A DNA stretch of 64,000 nucleotides, from assembly GCA_964023205.1 (NCBI GenBank), contig OZ026835.1, positions 11,056,414-11,120,413 on the forward strand, written 5' to 3'. How positions within the stretch are numbered: position 1 is the stretch's first letter; each line of letters begins with the position of its first letter. Below are positions 1 to 15,600 of the stretch, one piece after another. A program made the position numbers and the translations under genes. Under the pieces are notes generated by a model, which was not told the DNA's origin, did not search any database, and saw only the letters and a program-made list of their open reading frames with translations. The stretch comes from Lutraria lutraria (Eukaryota; Mollusca; Bivalvia; Venerida; Mactridae).

Positions 1-42
1 AATTTCAATTGGGAGGGTGTGTATTTTAGATTTTGTCAGACA

Positions 43-64
43 AGGGAGGGGGGGGGGGGGGGGG
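43..64. repeat. Poly(G) tract
   Basis: An uninterrupted G run of about 17 at 48-64 after GGGAG. Similar runs occur at 9534-9545, 19790-19830 and 20836-20850; the lengths may be unreliable. Confidence 0.8.
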
Positions 65-659
65 TCAGTTATCCAAAGATCCTACGGTCCTGTTACAAAT
101 GATGTAAATACAGAATCCAGCCAATAGAATTTATAAGATAAACAATAGCCAGAGTAAATGTTCACAATACACATAGTTATACTGGTTCCCAATTCTACCG
201 GTGTACTGAAAATTTCATCAAAAAAGTATCAAACATGCTCAATCAATTAGATCCTTTGATTAATCTAGTATCAAAATTATATATATCTGACCAGCGAAAT
301 GGCAAATTGGCAATGTCAAGATAGATTATGAAGATCGTACCCGAAGACAAGTTCATGCAAATTGAGTATACGTTACTAGTTACTCTCAAAATTGTTATTG
401 CATCATTGGATTTGCCGTCACAAAATGTAGGACAAAATCTTCATTGACAATTAATTACCCTATGATGTTTGTAGATTACTTTCGTCGCTTGGATTATCAT
501 ACATTTCGAGAATGTTCGTGACTACTTACCTAACCAAAATGATCAAGCAATCTCGATCAAAGATAAAGAATAACTTGATTTATTGCTCGCCCTACTTTCT
601 TATCCAATCAGTGACAATACTATTTTAAATGTTAAGCTTTCTAATCGTACTAAAATACA

Positions 660-820
660 AAACTTGCGTTCTTAGTTTTGATGAATGACTTAGTACATAC
701 TGCGCATGCTCAGGGGTGGAGCACTAAGACGGTCAAAATGCATACTTTGGCGTCTTCGTACTAAGAAAGCCACAGTCGCTACTTCTGTCTTATTTACGAA
801 GAACACCCAAGTGTACAATA
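660..820. repeat. Dispersed repeat family C, left copy
   Basis: Holds TGGAGCACTAAGACGGT and ACGAAGAACACCCAAG, which reappear inverted at 7395-7530. Confidence 0.6.
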
Positions 821-1898
821 TAATCTATACATAAAGGATAAGGATGTGTGTTATCTTGTTAAATAATGTTACATTCGTGATTGCTCTGTCTACTTCTTTG
901 ATCCGGTTACGCATTGTCACACCCTATAGGAATCCTTTCGAATATAGCTGCCCGGCGAGCAATATTCGCAAACGTTTTCGTATACAGCTCCCCGGTGAGC
1001 TCTAATCGTCGGATAAAGCTCCCGTACTAAATAAAAAGCTGTATTCGGAGTAGTTAATGCTTTCCCTCTGATAGAGGTCCCCAATTATCTGATGCAAGAC
1101 AAAATCTATTAAATTTCTAATGATGATAAATGTGTAGTATTGTACAAACACATGCAATAATATGAAAAGCCTTTACTGTCATGTACGTAAATAAATGAAC
1201 ATTGTTGTGTCCAAATAGCATTATATTTAACCACTTTGTTAATATATTAAGCCAATCAGTCATTATACGATGTGCATTTATCAATATAATTATTATGTCA
1301 AACCATCCTTATATAGATTCAACAGGACAATATATCATGCCAATGTGACCTTATACTAAGTCAATATGTTGTACTGTAGAATCTATATAATGACTTTCTC
1401 ACATCTGTAAATCTATTTATTGTCTTTTCCAAGAGTAGCCTTTGTTCAAAGGTTTGACAGTGTCTTAATATTAAATGACAGTTTTTTAAAAGAATGTCCT
1501 TTATGTATAGGATTGCCTTTATTCAATGATGGCTTCTAACACAGAACTGACTGTATAAACAAACTGAATTATTTCAAAATACAAGACACACATAAGAGGG
1601 AACATTTATTTGTTTCACATTTATCAACCAGTTTACACTTAAGTGAACGCATAAATCACAACACGTGCGTAAACATGCATGTAATATTTACATATAAACA
1701 GGTGTCATATAACATTGTTCAATCCAAACCATGTATAATGTTTGGCTAACTGAAATAATTTTTATTCATCACTTGGTCAAATGTTCAGTTACCTTTTATC
1801 ATTCAATTCATTCATCCGTCATTCAACATTTAATCAATCAACAACAACATACAAACAATAATCACTTAATCACACAATTATATCACTCAAAAGTAAAA

Positions 1899-1924
1899 AT
1901 CAATCAATCAATCAATCAATCAAT
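1899..1924. repeat. (CAAT)n microsatellite
   Basis: Six tandem CAAT units in a wider AT-rich tract; it accounts for the plus-strand open frame 1731-1970. Confidence 0.85.
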
Positions 1925-3242
1925 AAAATCAAATGATCAATCAAATCAACTAATAGTGTGTTTTATTTAAGCATTCCTTAATAATCCAATTGATTTGTTT
2001 CGATAAATTGTGTTATTGTTTATATTTCAATATTAATATTAATTCTACTTGCCGATAAAACCATGCCAACAATAGCTAATTGCAAACGGTTGATGAAATT
2101 TAACAACCTAATAGAATATTTGTTGTACATTGGCCAACTAATGTCTCCACGTTTTTTGTCTTAAAATCAGTACAAAACCTTGATCGTGGCACAAATAACA
2201 ACAATGGTGTGTAAAAGATCTCCCAAGAGGATAAGATATCAAGAAGACTAATGAAGATGTCCAAAATGGCATCGACAAGTTACCGAATGAACCAATAATG
2301 GAACAAGCTTTCGCTGATACATCAGATGTCATAATATGCATCTAAACACAATAAAAATACAGTTCGGCCATCTTTATAAATCCTTGTTTTGCAGTTATTA
2401 ACCCTCTTCATAGATAATCCAAAACCCTTAAACTTGTTTGCGATTTGACCATTCTTCTTTATTCAAGTTTTTCGTTTTCAGTACAATCATTCAAAATTTA
2501 CAAAAATAAACATAAAGCAAATGCCTTTTATACCTACCTACCCATTGTAATATAGATGGATCTAGTAACCACGAACAAACATTAAATTTTGTGTATGAAT
2601 GGCCTAAACAATCCGCACCCAATCATTTAAACATTGGTTAAATTTAAATCGTAAGTTAGATTTTAGAACAGGTTAATTTGAAGTTCAAAATATAAACAGA
2701 AAAAAGACGAATTTTTAACAAATATCAGAAATTGGAGTAGAATGATATTTGGTCTAATTTGCCTAAAGTTTTATACAATCGCATTACCAAACTTAATCCC
2801 AAAGTTTAACCTACCATCAAAATTAACCAATGTTTGTATAGTTGGTTGCTGGCAGACAAAACAGAAAAACTTAACATAATCTAATATGCAATAAAAATGA
2901 AAAACGAAAAGGTTATAATTGCTATAGCAACAGATTATCCCATTTTGATTGTTCTTGTCGTGTCCAGCTTCTAAAATACGACTTTTATAGATGTTAGTCC
3001 TTATTTACGATGTATTTGCCACCTGGATATTTGTAGTGGTTCTACTCAACAAAAAGTCGACACTAAAACTTGCATCTTTAATGGTTTTGAAGCGAATGAT
3101 TTCTTGAGAGGTCAGAGTTTCTCAAACAGTGAAACATGCTGAACATACTTTTTCCAGGATATTATTCGAATAACTATGAACAATTAATACACATTCCGGA
3201 CACAAATAAGACAATTTATTTACTTTTTTCTAATAAGTTCAT

Positions 3243-3258
3243 CTTTATTTTTATTCTT
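3243..3258 (-). promoter_or_regulatory. Candidate poly(A) signals of the JIP gene
   Basis: On the minus strand two AATAAA hexamers lie here, about 270-290 nt past the JIP stop codon, and another is near 3214-3219. This is motif-only evidence in AT-rich sequence. Confidence 0.35.
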
Positions 3259-3529
3259 TTGAATGCATACATTACAATTATATTTAAAAATTAATTTCAT
3301 ATTATGTCATATGATAAACAATCAGACTTTGGTTATTTGGTGGTTATACTATTTCTTCTCCATTACACAAATCACGTTTTTAAATTCAAATTCGTTCAAT
3401 TCACCATAATGATTGCAAAATATTGTCTAGTACAAAGTTGTCCCCCTTTGATGTTATGTAAGCTGTTCTATTAAAACACAAATCATATGGATTTTAGTTG
3501 TGTCATCAATGAAACAAAGTCAAAGTCTT

Positions 3530-3602
3530 CTATTCCATGTAAATATCCTCTGTGGGGTGTGTAAATGCCATGTACTCCTGGTAAAATCTCTTGAAAGCTT
3601 GT
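3530..3602 (-). CDS. MAPK8IP1: JIP exon 11, terminal exon
   Basis: Encodes QAFKRFYQEYMAFTHPTEDI followed by YME and TAG. It forms the C-terminal PTB helix and the kinesin-light-chain-binding tail. The acceptor is preceded by a run of T. Confidence 0.95.
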
Positions 3603-6600
3603 CTGAAAAAAATACGCAAACCATCAGTGCATGAAGAGGGAGTACGGCTCGGTAAAATGTATGCGTTACGTATAACGAACCTACTAGAAAAATATGTTAA
3701 CTGATAAAGGTATTGCCACCACAATTTCAAAGGACTAGAACAAATAACTTCAGAGACATGATCGTCTTGTTTACATTCGCCGCCCCTGTAAGACAGTATG
3801 CCCGGCCCTGGCTCACATGGCAAGGCATAAGAAAAGACAACATATGTAAGCGGTCATTGACAAGCATGAGGTTCATTAGCGTGTCACATGAGGACATCTC
3901 CTAAATGGGCATGTACAGCTAACCTTACTGTCATCACCCAGGTGCCAAAACAATTGAACAGATTGAATTATCTTTCATTCATGTACATCAAAATGAATTT
4001 TTAAGAATTGTACATTTCAACCACGAGCTCAATTTATAATTGAAATAACCAAGAGCTGAGGTAATCGTGGGTGCAACCAAATATCAATTAGATTCGGTAC
4101 TGCAATTTATCACAAACTGTCTTAAAAAATAATTGATGACAAATTACACAGTACATTTGTTACAATGATGATAGTATCAATCATCTCCCTACGTGCAATG
4201 ATAAATGCAGCAACTACGTAATATAATTGAACTTATATCTTATGTTGCTGTTAAGTTTACAGCGTGCGACAAGGGAACAATACATGATTGTATACATTTA
4301 TAATATCACGCCAAATTAGACACATGTAGGTATGCAAATTGACACACCCTAACAGATCCTGTCAGATACCGACTAACTCTACAGCGATGATGGTTTCGCT
4401 TCAATGATTCGGACTGTACAATAATTTTCTTACAAGTTTGAACAAACAAATCATGATGCCGTCCAAGTTGACAGATAGCAGATATCTCACAAAAACGAGT
4501 TCGTCAACCCCAATTATTTTCGCTTAAAATATTTCTGTTATCATATATATGCTATGACCATGCTAAGTTTGAAAAAAATCGATGAAAGAGTTTTCATTTT
4601 GCATGTACAAAACAAACTGCCAGTGGATACTGTAGCAGACATGAAGTGGTAAGGTCTAAATGTTTACAAAAATCAAACAAATCTCGATGGCATTGATATT
4701 CTTAACAATTGATACTGTTCACCTAAAGGACGAAATAAGTGTGCTTGTCAAAGGTTTTGCTAAGGCAAACACGTATGTCATCGGATCAAAATGTTTACAG
4801 ACGGGGGCAGTTATTTTGATAAAAAGATAATGAGTTTTTCTATATCCCCTCCGCCTCCAATACTGTTTACAAATTCTTCTTAATAACGTGAATATAGTGA
4901 ATATAATGGATGTCTTACCCGACGGCATCTGTTACTGATTGTGTTGATTTTTCACCCAGAAACACGTGACAGGCATATCTGTACTGATTCGGGTGTTTGG
5001 TTATAAATGCAAAATATCTGAAAACGCAATCAATATACTGATATAAAATGTTCATCAACTCCATTAGTATATATAACACAGAACGAAACATGTTATGCTT
5101 TACGACAAATATATCAACAGTGGTCCACTGTTCAAGCTGGTTCTCCATCGAAATCTTCCTGAAATTATATCTTCCCGACCGAACATAACTTGTCTCGCCC
5201 TGTTCTCGAACCAATTACCTCTCAATTACAGTTCACCACCCGAAATGGCATTTATTAAGATAGATATACCAAATGGTCACATTCCGAAGATTAACCAGTT
5301 GTATGATAACCATATTCTTGAGTGTTTTAAACGGAATCTTACAAAATTCTTGGTTGACTGGTCCATTTATACTTCCGATATCAACGTATCTATCACATTA
5401 TCAAATTAATGCCAAATGTATATGCTAGGAATGTTAAACTTTACAATAGTTGATATACCTTTCATTCCTTGGATGATGTCCGCAGAATGTTATGTTTTTC
5501 AGCGCAAAGAAATGTGCAAATGTATCCAAGTTATCATGCTGAAAAATACACGTGATATCAAATATGAACATGTTCAGATCTCCATAATTAATCACATCAT
5601 ACTCGTACAGTTACTTGGCATTCACAAATCGTTCAATGTTCTATTTATTAGAATGCATGTACATAAATTCAAATAGAAAAACATTCAAAATACCATTGTT
5701 CTGTTTCATTTAGATATGATTGATTGATTTGATTGTAAAGTTCCAAATGGGACTGGGAACATATTCATTTGATGTTTTTTTTTATTGCACAGACTATATA
5801 TTTTCATGTTATCGAACCTGTTATATTTAGATATCGTATACAAGTTATACCCTACCCCAGATTTACTCTTGTCGTACATTCTGATTCCATACTGACTCAC
5901 TTCCAATGTACAGATGGGAGGAGGTAAAGATGATTTCACCGATCGTCGAGACAATGCAACCTGAAAGTACATCAAATCAAGACAAGTTTAGTATGTTTAA
6001 TAGAAGATAAATTACTTGTAGTAGGCTATAGTATTCACAGTTAGTACGAAGTCTTTAGAACTCAAAGACCCGTGGTTCAGTATACATGTACTCGTAATGG
6101 GCAGGTGAGAGTTTTAGCTCATCCTTTGAATATTGATGTGTGATTAGTCTACAGCCGAAAGGAAGCGTATTATTATGTAAAGTTTATATTTGTCTTGAGA
6201 CACCAGGTGATGGTCTCAGTTAATAAACCACAATGGTCTGTCATCTGGTAACATTGACAGAACTTCCTTTCTAAGACCTTTTATGAATTACTAGTAGATC
6301 GCATATACATGAACAAATTATGTAACCAAACCAAAACATACGATTGTTGCATTCCTAAGATGATGTCAGACGTTGTAACCTTGCAATTACTGTTTCATGA
6401 CGTAACATAACTTTGTAATGTTACTGTAGGAAGTGTTCTAGACAGACTCTGTATAATCGATGACAGACCAGAACAATCGATAGACAGTGAAACATTTGAT
6501 ACAAGATAAAAGAACTCTGCCTCCACTGTTTGACCCATAGGTTCTCAGAGGAAGTAATTCCTTTGACAATACGTTTTCTATCATAACACTGGACATAGAC

Positions 6601-9600
6601 AGTCGCTATCTACATCCTAGAGTGTTGACAATCATGAACTTCCAAATCCTGATATTTAATCAAGATCCATGTTCTGATGAAAGGTGCCTGTCAATACCTT
6701 CTGGATGTTAGAATACTTTGATTGTGTCAAGTTATGTTAGTCGTTATGTCTTGAATCGATTTCTTGTTTCAAACACTGATGTGAACATGTACGTCCCAGA
6801 TCAGTTTATCATAATGCTAAGTGAACTTACGTTCATAGTAATGTGATGAATATGTGTCTTAAGATACCGAAGACATTCCCCATGTGGATTAAATTAACAT
6901 ATCATATTACATAGATTCTGCGACATTTCACTAAACAGAACTGTAATCTTATACGCTGCCAGTTAAGTGTAAAGATTTTATGTTACAACTACGTGATGAC
7001 ACGTGATTATTGAACAGACTTCCACACTGCTTAATTAGCCCAGTGGTTTATGTTCTGCAGACTGTTTACAATACAATGCTGACGAATTACTGATGAAAAG
7101 ATGGACATTGAATTACTGCAACACATTTCAAACAATTAGCAACCTAGTCAGGAGCATTGCATGATACAGATGCAACAAAACACAGAACTATTTCTTACGA
7201 TTGCATTACAGCCAACAAACAAATATGTTTACAAAGGACAGACAGTTTATAAAGACTTTGGCAAACTTCCACTAATGTCACGTCTACTAATAATTCAAGT
7301 AAATGGTTTATTTGCATACAATCATGCCTTCATTCTGTGGTTGATCTACCTATTAAATAGACAAGTTTGTTTCACTTCGAATAGGTTACATTGCCTATTT
7401 GGGTGTTCTTCGTAAGGAAGCTTAAAGGAGCAGAATACAAAGAACACCAAATATACCCTCTAACCGTCTTAGTGCTCCGCATGCACGGTGTGTACTAAGT
7501 AGTTCCTCGAAACTTAGAAATTAGAATGCCAGTTTTAAAATCTAATACGTAAGAAAGTCAAACATTAAATGAAATCTTTGTCATCGACTAAAAAAAATTA
7601 AATCAAAGCACTCAAAAGACAGATCTTTACCTACAACAAAACCTAACAAGAGGGCCAAGATGGCCCTATATCGCTCACATGACAATCATTGTTCACTCAT
7701 TAAAACTTTGGTTAAAACCTAGTTTTTGGTCCAAGATGACCCATATTCAAACTCGTCTAAGATAATATGAAGACAAACATTCTGACAAGGTTTCGTGATG
7801 ATCCAATCAAAACAGTGACTTCTAGAGTGTTCACAATGTTTTCCAGCAATTAGCCCTAGTGACATAGTTATACTACGGAAATGACCCATTTTCAAACTTG
7901 ACCTACATATTATTGAAATAAACATTCTGACAAAGTTTCATGAAGATCCAATCAAAACAGTGATTTCTAAAGTGTTCACAAGGTTTTCCCTTATTTGGCC
8001 CTGGTGACCTAGTTTTTTACCCCAAATGGTCCAATATCGAACTCGTCCGAGATTTTGTCGATATTAACGTTCTGACCCAGTTTTGCTAAAATTGGGCTAA
8101 AAATGTGGCCCCTAGTGTGTTCACAACATAAAGTTTGACGACACACTACGCCGGACAGAGACTGATCCTAAAAGCTCACCCTGTCACGTTGTGACACGTG
8201 AGCTAAAAAATAATCTCTTATAGCCCTTAGGGTCGGCGCCAAAATAGGGTAAAAACGTACATCCGACTGTTTGTTTTCAGGCCTAATGAAAATACTTGTG
8301 CACTAATTTTGTACATGTTACCAAACTGTTATGGCAGTGGTTGAAATATTCTTTTGTCGCTTAATGTCATTCTCTTGTGAACCATAGAAAGGATAATAAT
8401 GGACAGAATCATTCATGTAACTGTGTTTTAATTACCCATATAGCACGAAGACGATAATTAGCGTTTTTCTATAAATAGGACCGAGGCTAAGACTAGATGA
8501 ATATTTAATCGATCTGCCTATATGATTTATTAATCAATGCAAACAATCACTGGCGGCGTGGGACTACAATATAGAAATGTTGATCCAAACCCAGGAGAGA
8601 ATATTTCCATTCATTAATATTCATTTGTCAATATTGTGAACTGATTATATCTGATATTATCCGACCGAACAGTTCTCAACCAATGAAATTGCAAGTTATT
8701 AACCATTTCGCAAATGATAAGAAACGTCATCAACTATGTACGTCATTTGTGTTCAAATATAGGCATTCATCTTTATTAAAGCATTACCAATCCCTTGTTT
8801 TAATTTGGATTTCTGTTGGATGTTTTAATTGGTCAATTCCACTTTAGTTAGTGATGAACCATGATTGTGACACAAGGTTTTCTATATATCGGGAGATAAA
8901 ATGACACGTGACCACTATAAACATAATGCACTTGTCAATATTTTGAGGGGGCGGGGGACCCAAGGGAATTCGACATTTTTAGATTTTTAATGACTAAATC
9001 CCCACCCTAGAGACGATCGTATTTGTCTTGATCCCCGCCCTAAAGCCTACTTGGTGTATCAAATGCGACATGGATGTAAAACCCGACTAAAATCTAATTC
9101 CCAAGACCCGGACTCATTAAATCTATCAAATTCTCGCCTGTCGGAAATGGTCTTCTGCCTAAAGCCCCGTGTATGTCCGCCACCCCCGGGCGGGCAAATC
9201 ATTGACAGGTGCATAAGCAATACATGCTGATATAGAAGGTTCATAAAGTGGCGGTGAGGGTCTATATATGCACTTAGTTCTCATTATTTATTTATTTTTA
9301 AACGTAATACCTTATTATCAATTCAAAATAAGTTTATTCATTCTACTTGTACAGTGTCATTAGATACAAAGTACTGTTTTTCATTTCGTTTTACCCGTAT
9401 ACATAGTCTGACAAAGTGTGATTAAGTCTACTACGTTAGGCAATTATAATCTAATCAATCATTCATTACTTCATAGCTGAATACAATATAAGGCCACTTG
9501 TTTTATGTGTTTTTGGAGTGTGTTTGTGTGTGTGGGGGGGGGGGGAGGGTAAAGCTGCACCAACCGCAAAGGTCATTTAATGAGTTTTCCAGCTTTAACG

Positions 9601-12600
9601 GAGTAGAGGTAGAGAACAGCCTCACACCTGGGAAGAACCATCGACCTTCCAGAAGCTAGCTGGAGAACCATCGACCTTCCAGAAGCTAGCTGGAGAACCA
9701 TCGACCTTCCAGAAGCTAGCTGGATAGCCTCTTTACATGTGAAATTTGGTCTCGTGTGGGATTAGAACTTACAGCGGAAAAATGTCAGAGACCATAACCA
9801 GTCGACAACGATGGTCCCATAATCTTGTTGGATTGATTATAAGTTAAGGAAGGCATCCACGAAGGCAATGACTTGTATAAGTAATCAAAGGTTTAATGTT
9901 TCGTCCAGACAAACTCGAATTCAATTTCTTCGTTTGCTTAAGAGAAAAAACGACTGTTGGTAAGACAGTGTTAATCATTATTGTATTAGTCTGTTGACAG
10001 GACGTTGTCTGGAGCAAGTATTAAGAAATGGCCTCCTGACGTCAGATTACCCAACTCTCTCACCGCCCCTGCTTTCTATTCCGGTTTCATGTTTAATACA
10101 CATAGTACATAAAGGAAATCGATACATGTTATAACGTTGGAATACTGAATATGTACGACGTTTATATTATTTTGTCACATTTTTTCGCGTAAAATGTTCT
10201 TAAGACTACTAATCCAATAAACTACATACAGTTTTTTTATCATTTCTGAGTTTTTCCGATTTGTGAGCGGACACAGCGTTTAAACATATACATCTGACTA
10301 CATCCGGTTCAGCTAAAGCTGTACAAAGAAGCTTTATAAACAGCCTTCTCAGAAAATAAGACACACATCTTAGAGTGAATACAGACCACCAATAAGATAC
10401 GTCACGGATGATACAGTTTTCAGAGCTCAGACTTAAAACACTGAGTCCTTAGATCGGTCTACAATTTTTAACCTCAAATTATCATTTTAATAACAATAAT
10501 TAAGTGTTATTAACCCAATAATAATTTGCATACTAATTATTTAAATCAATGGGTATATAAGAGCGGTCTATAAGTATTATGTACTTTGACGGGATGTACC
10601 GAAATGACTGACTGATAATTCAATTTCCAATCGAAATGAGAAAAGGGAGTAATTAAATTACTGATTGATATGTAATAACATATTAGCTACAGTGACACTT
10701 GGCTTTATTGTACATTCCATTCCTAGATGGTGAGATCATTTCAACAATGGCAGCTGGATATATTTACAGAGGGAAGGTGAAATATCTTCAAATAGAAATT
10801 GCGTATCTAGATAAGAGATTCCTGGTTCAGTTCCTGGTTCCACACACTGCTGTTCGATGTCTATGTAACATCCTGTCTGTTACAGCCGCAAATGATCAAC
10901 ATACAAAACTACATTAAAAAACGTAATGTCTATTTACCTTGTTTATTGCCTGACACAAAATTTCATCACCCTTGTGGTAATTTACCTCCACGGAACCAAG
11001 AAAACGAAGAAAGAACTTAGAACAGCCGTTTTCTTCTGTAATATAAACATTAATCAATTTTCGATTAGCAAAACTAACATCTAATCAGAATCAATGCAGC
11101 AGGACTATTTTTATACAAATCATTGCATAGCTATGCAGAGAGTTTGATTAATAAATATTGGCCAACTGTTTAGATTACATTCGTAATTTGAATTAAGTAA
11201 GATTTATTGCAAGTTTTATCGATTGTGTAGTAATAACAAATAGTGTCAACATCAAAGCATGCAATACTGTAAAACATCTGCTTTCATGTTGGATTATTTA
11301 TTGTTTTTTTTATGTAAAAGGATTTCACTTAAACGTTTGCAATTAAATTGTCAATAAAATGTCATATATATACAGTGAGTCTTAATGAATGTTGAAAATG
11401 ATACAATGAAGAGGAAGGATACACCACAAAAGTGTCTGCAGTGCAATGATAACGCATGCGCAATAACGATGGCAGTCGTTGCCATGCCAACACGATGACT
11501 TACCTTCCTCCTCTTCCAGAAAGCCCAGATCTGTTGCGTACATACATGGAAATATACCCCTCTGACTTGTTCGAAGATTAATTCCTGTTTATGGAATAAA
11601 GACATTTATGTATATGACATTGCTCTTCTCAAAACGTGACGTTGACCAATCATTTTATAAATAATCAGTAAATAAAGTTCATGAAAATTTCCGAATATTT
11701 ATAAGACTGAAATGGTTCTAACTTTTATTTATTCCATACAAGCATAACACCATCATTATATCGAGACAAACCACATAAGTTTTAGTGTCAACTAATCATG
11801 ATAATGTAATACACACAAAACCTTAACAGCCAGACAATCAATTTGTAGGTCTTATTTGTAGTCCTAGGAACATATTATCAAGCCGCAATGCTCAACTAAT
11901 CTAACGTCATTAGCCATTGATGGAACATTGGTAAAAATCGAACTAAATTATTCATTAATATTATAACCTTAAGTTCATTAAACCTACAAAGCAATGTTAA
12001 AATTAAGATGAACAATAATTCGTTTTTTCATCTTATACGCATTTACACTTGTTAGCCACCACTCTTAAGTGATGGACTGTTTCGATCGCATGTTAATAAA
12101 AAGCATTGTTTGGTCAATAATAAATTATTTCTTCATTGGTGATCAACCGATGGAATTTACTGATGGTGAAAAACACTCAACACTTCAAACATACTCATTA
12201 CATTGTTGAATGGTTTTGCAAATCAATACAAACACAGTAAATAGTGATATTCACTTCACACTACACAGGGCACGAATCGCTTAACAAATATATTTCTTTC
12301 TTATTATACTACATGCTAACTTGATATGGTTCCATTACCTTCACACCAGAGATCATCGTCAGTTTTAGTAACATGTATAGGATCCCCTATTTCTATATTC
12401 ATTTCGTCTTTATGTCTTGGAACAAACCGGTGCATTCCTCGATGTGTTACCACTAGGTCTTGATAATTTGTGGCTGGAAAACTGTTGCTGTACCGTCGAG
12501 GTTCTGTAATAGTGAATAATGAAAGAGAAATTCCGTCTTTGTCTAAATATTTATTTGGGTTTATGGACATATCGGACAGTTTTCATAATGTCATAATGAA

Positions 12601-15600
12601 AACGCATAGACAGGATTTTTTATACTTTGCATGTTCATAGCATATGATAATAGAAACACTTTAAGCGAACATAAAACGGCGGTGGCGGTGCTCGCTTTTT
12701 AATTATCTGCCATTGAATGTGCTTTTTGGTTAGTTTTAGGTCATTTCATGGGCATATCACTCAAACATAAATCTTAAATGTCAGATTTTTACTTTTGGCT
12801 TATGTTTTTCATTTTCTTCTTGGTCAATACAAATTTTCATGCAATTCCATTAAACAGTTTTATTACCTTTTTTTCATTTGAAGTTAAGAGACTGAAATGT
12901 TTTCAAAATTAAGCCATTTATTTAAGGAAATTGGCATTGGTTTAGGCAAAGAAGAAAAAAATAAACAAACCACTCTTTACCAATTCTTGAAATTGTTCAT
13001 GATGACACGACAATAAATTGGATACATAAACAGGAACATAAATAAGGCCTTGTTTTCCTTCATTGTGAATTATCCGCCCTTGAACATTTTTCAGTTATAT
13101 ACGGCGGCAGGTTCACTTAACTAGTCTTCCTGGACTATATTCTAACCAGTACTTTTTTACGGTTATCTCCCTTCCGCTAGGAACCGGCAACTTCTCCACG
13201 TGTGGAAGAAAGTCGACACTGTGGTCAATTTTTTATGGAAGGGTATGACCGACTGTGGGCGGGAATCCAACCCGGATAACCGGATTACAAATCCAGAACA
13301 CTAATCAATGAACCACGGCCGCGACCTTTGTTTTTTCTAAACAAAAAAAACAACATCACAGACTAAAAACTGCCAGTGAGCGAGTGGTACGGTCGCTTAC
13401 ACATGTAATCTTTTTGCTCTAGTACGTCAATATTGATTCTGTAGTGTGAGCTGATGCTTAGAAATTGAATGACTCGAGGCTTGTGTCAGACAAATCAACA
13501 TTGAATTCTTGCTTGCTTCAGTTTAATGTTTTGTTTTATTAGTTTTGTGTACATCTCGAATGGCCTTGACCTATAGACAATAATTCTCATTTCTTCGAAT
13601 CAGACTCGGGTGAATATGACACAAAATACAGCAATTACATGAAGAAAATTGTTATTGACTTTGACTTTCGCAGCGAAAGGTTTTGATCACATAGCAATTT
13701 AGTAACAAATTCTGTGTTATCGAATTATACTAGCAGACAGTAGGTAGTGTTTCCACTGAAATAGAACAGTGATAAGTTGAATTGATACTAGAGTAATGAA
13801 GTTAAAACTTCTAGCATATGCCCAGAAACCTGATAGAATCCATACTTCAGGGATCGGTTTATATACCAACTTGATATCAATATGTTTTCTTTACTGGATT
13901 ACTGGTACAATAATACATTATTTGAATTTAAATAATTTGATATCGAAAGTGTCTGCAAAGAAAATGATTGGCTAAAATTTTCTGAAACCATGAGAGTTCT
14001 TATACATGTGCACTGAAATAACAAAAACCTTGCAAAATAACTCGACAAATGAAGTCTTAACTTTTGTCGATTAAAATGAGATTAAAAGACGAAAGGAAGA
14101 TAACTTATCATCCAGCACAGTCTAATCTGAGAACAAAGACCATCCTTGGGAAAATAAAGACAAATGTAGCCTTTATTGATATGTGAACGTTATTTGGAGG
14201 TCATTTTGCTCTAAATAACCAGTGACGGTTTTAAAAGAACAGCCTTATGTTCGAGTGCATACACTGAGCATGAAACAATTAACAAAGTACAAAAGATATT
14301 TGACATTTATACATATGATACACACTTAGTAGATAACACAATGATTGAAACTGTTATGAGAGATTTATCTGAATTAGATCACAGATATTCTATTGTATAC
14401 GTACGTTTATACAACGACAAACTGAATCTATGTGTATTAACAATTTTCATGTGCAGTGTTTGGCCAGTTGGAGTCAACTGTGGTCTAATTCTATTTTCGT
14501 CATGTTATACATACCTCCTCCGTCGTCTCCGTTACGTTGCCCACTGGAAGAAGTTAACATTTCACGTGGTTTATCACGTGACATGTCATGTGACTTTTCT
14601 TGTAACGCTTGGTGATGTTGTGCTCTCTCCGTTGAATCTTCCTTTAGATACATATTATCTGAATTTAGCAGAGCGCGGGTATTTTTTGACACAGAATTAA
14701 ATTTCACAGTCCTAAGCTCCTGTAAGAATTTACCGCTGTATTTTGGATAAACCTTTTGAATTTTCTTAGCTGATTGTGGAAGAAAGACCTCATCATTGTC
14801 ACTATCAATATCATGATCACTTCTAACGAGAGCTTCTTGCAGCTCGTCTGCCAGACATTTCTCATTGTTTAGAGGTTTAGGCTTCAGTGGGGATACCGTC
14901 CCTAAAAATCACAAATAAATAATTGTCACAAAATGTACTTAACCCATATTTATATTTGGTGTTGGGTATATAGTATAACTATTCTATATCATTAATGAAT
15001 TAGAATTTGTTAGCAAGCAGAAATTTACTAAAGTCCTGTTTCCTTAAGATTTAACTGATACAATGTTTTGTTATTTAAACTTGCTTAATGTTGTCAGTAT
15101 ATGCTCATTCAGTAACCTACAAAACTAGGTTACAGTGTTCATGTATTAAAAGATTTGTTTCGTTTATGACCAATGAAGTCATACACATAGTTCAATGTGT
15201 TCACACACCACACCGTAATGTTTTATAAACACAATTATGGATGCTCATAAACATTGACAAATTCATAAATATCATCATCCTCCACTTTCTCTAATTCAGA
15301 TCTTATCATTATCATAACAAGTGCCCATCCTTGCCAAAAGGTCTCGCTTAATCTCATTCAGAAGCGATTTCACGATATAATTGTATGCTTAAAACATAAT
15401 TATCAGGATCTCATGAGAAAAATATGCTGGAGAAAATGGTTAAGATCTTGAACAAAGAAATGACAATGAAAAGGAATGGGGAAGTGCACAGAAACAAAAG
15501 AAAGAGAAAGAAAAAACTAGGGATAGATGTATAAGCTTACCAAAGCACATTGTTAGCCGTACATTAGTCCTGATAATTCCATTCGTGTCTCACTCCCTAT

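Larger units (their letters stand above)
1..3242. other. 3' flank of JIP gene, no gene seen
   Basis: AT-rich sequence with a poly(G) tract, one dispersed repeat copy and the (CAAT)n tract. A short GC-richer patch at 945-1050 repeats AGCTCCCCGGTGAGC / AGCTGCCCGGCGAGC. The short frames here have no coding signature. Confidence 0.6.
5961..10937. other. JIP intron 7 (5 kb)
   Basis: Contains the dispersed family C copy, the AACAAGAGGGCC element and a SINE. A C-rich stretch at 8945-9240 gives the frame 9059-9244, which has no recognisable domain. Confidence 0.7.

Noticed and set aside
5095..5409. 104-codon plus-strand frame
   Set aside because: Lies mostly in JIP intron 9, with no domain and no splice context of its own.
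14341..14700. 119-codon plus-strand frame
   Set aside because: Antisense of JIP exon 4, whose phase and neighbours are secure.
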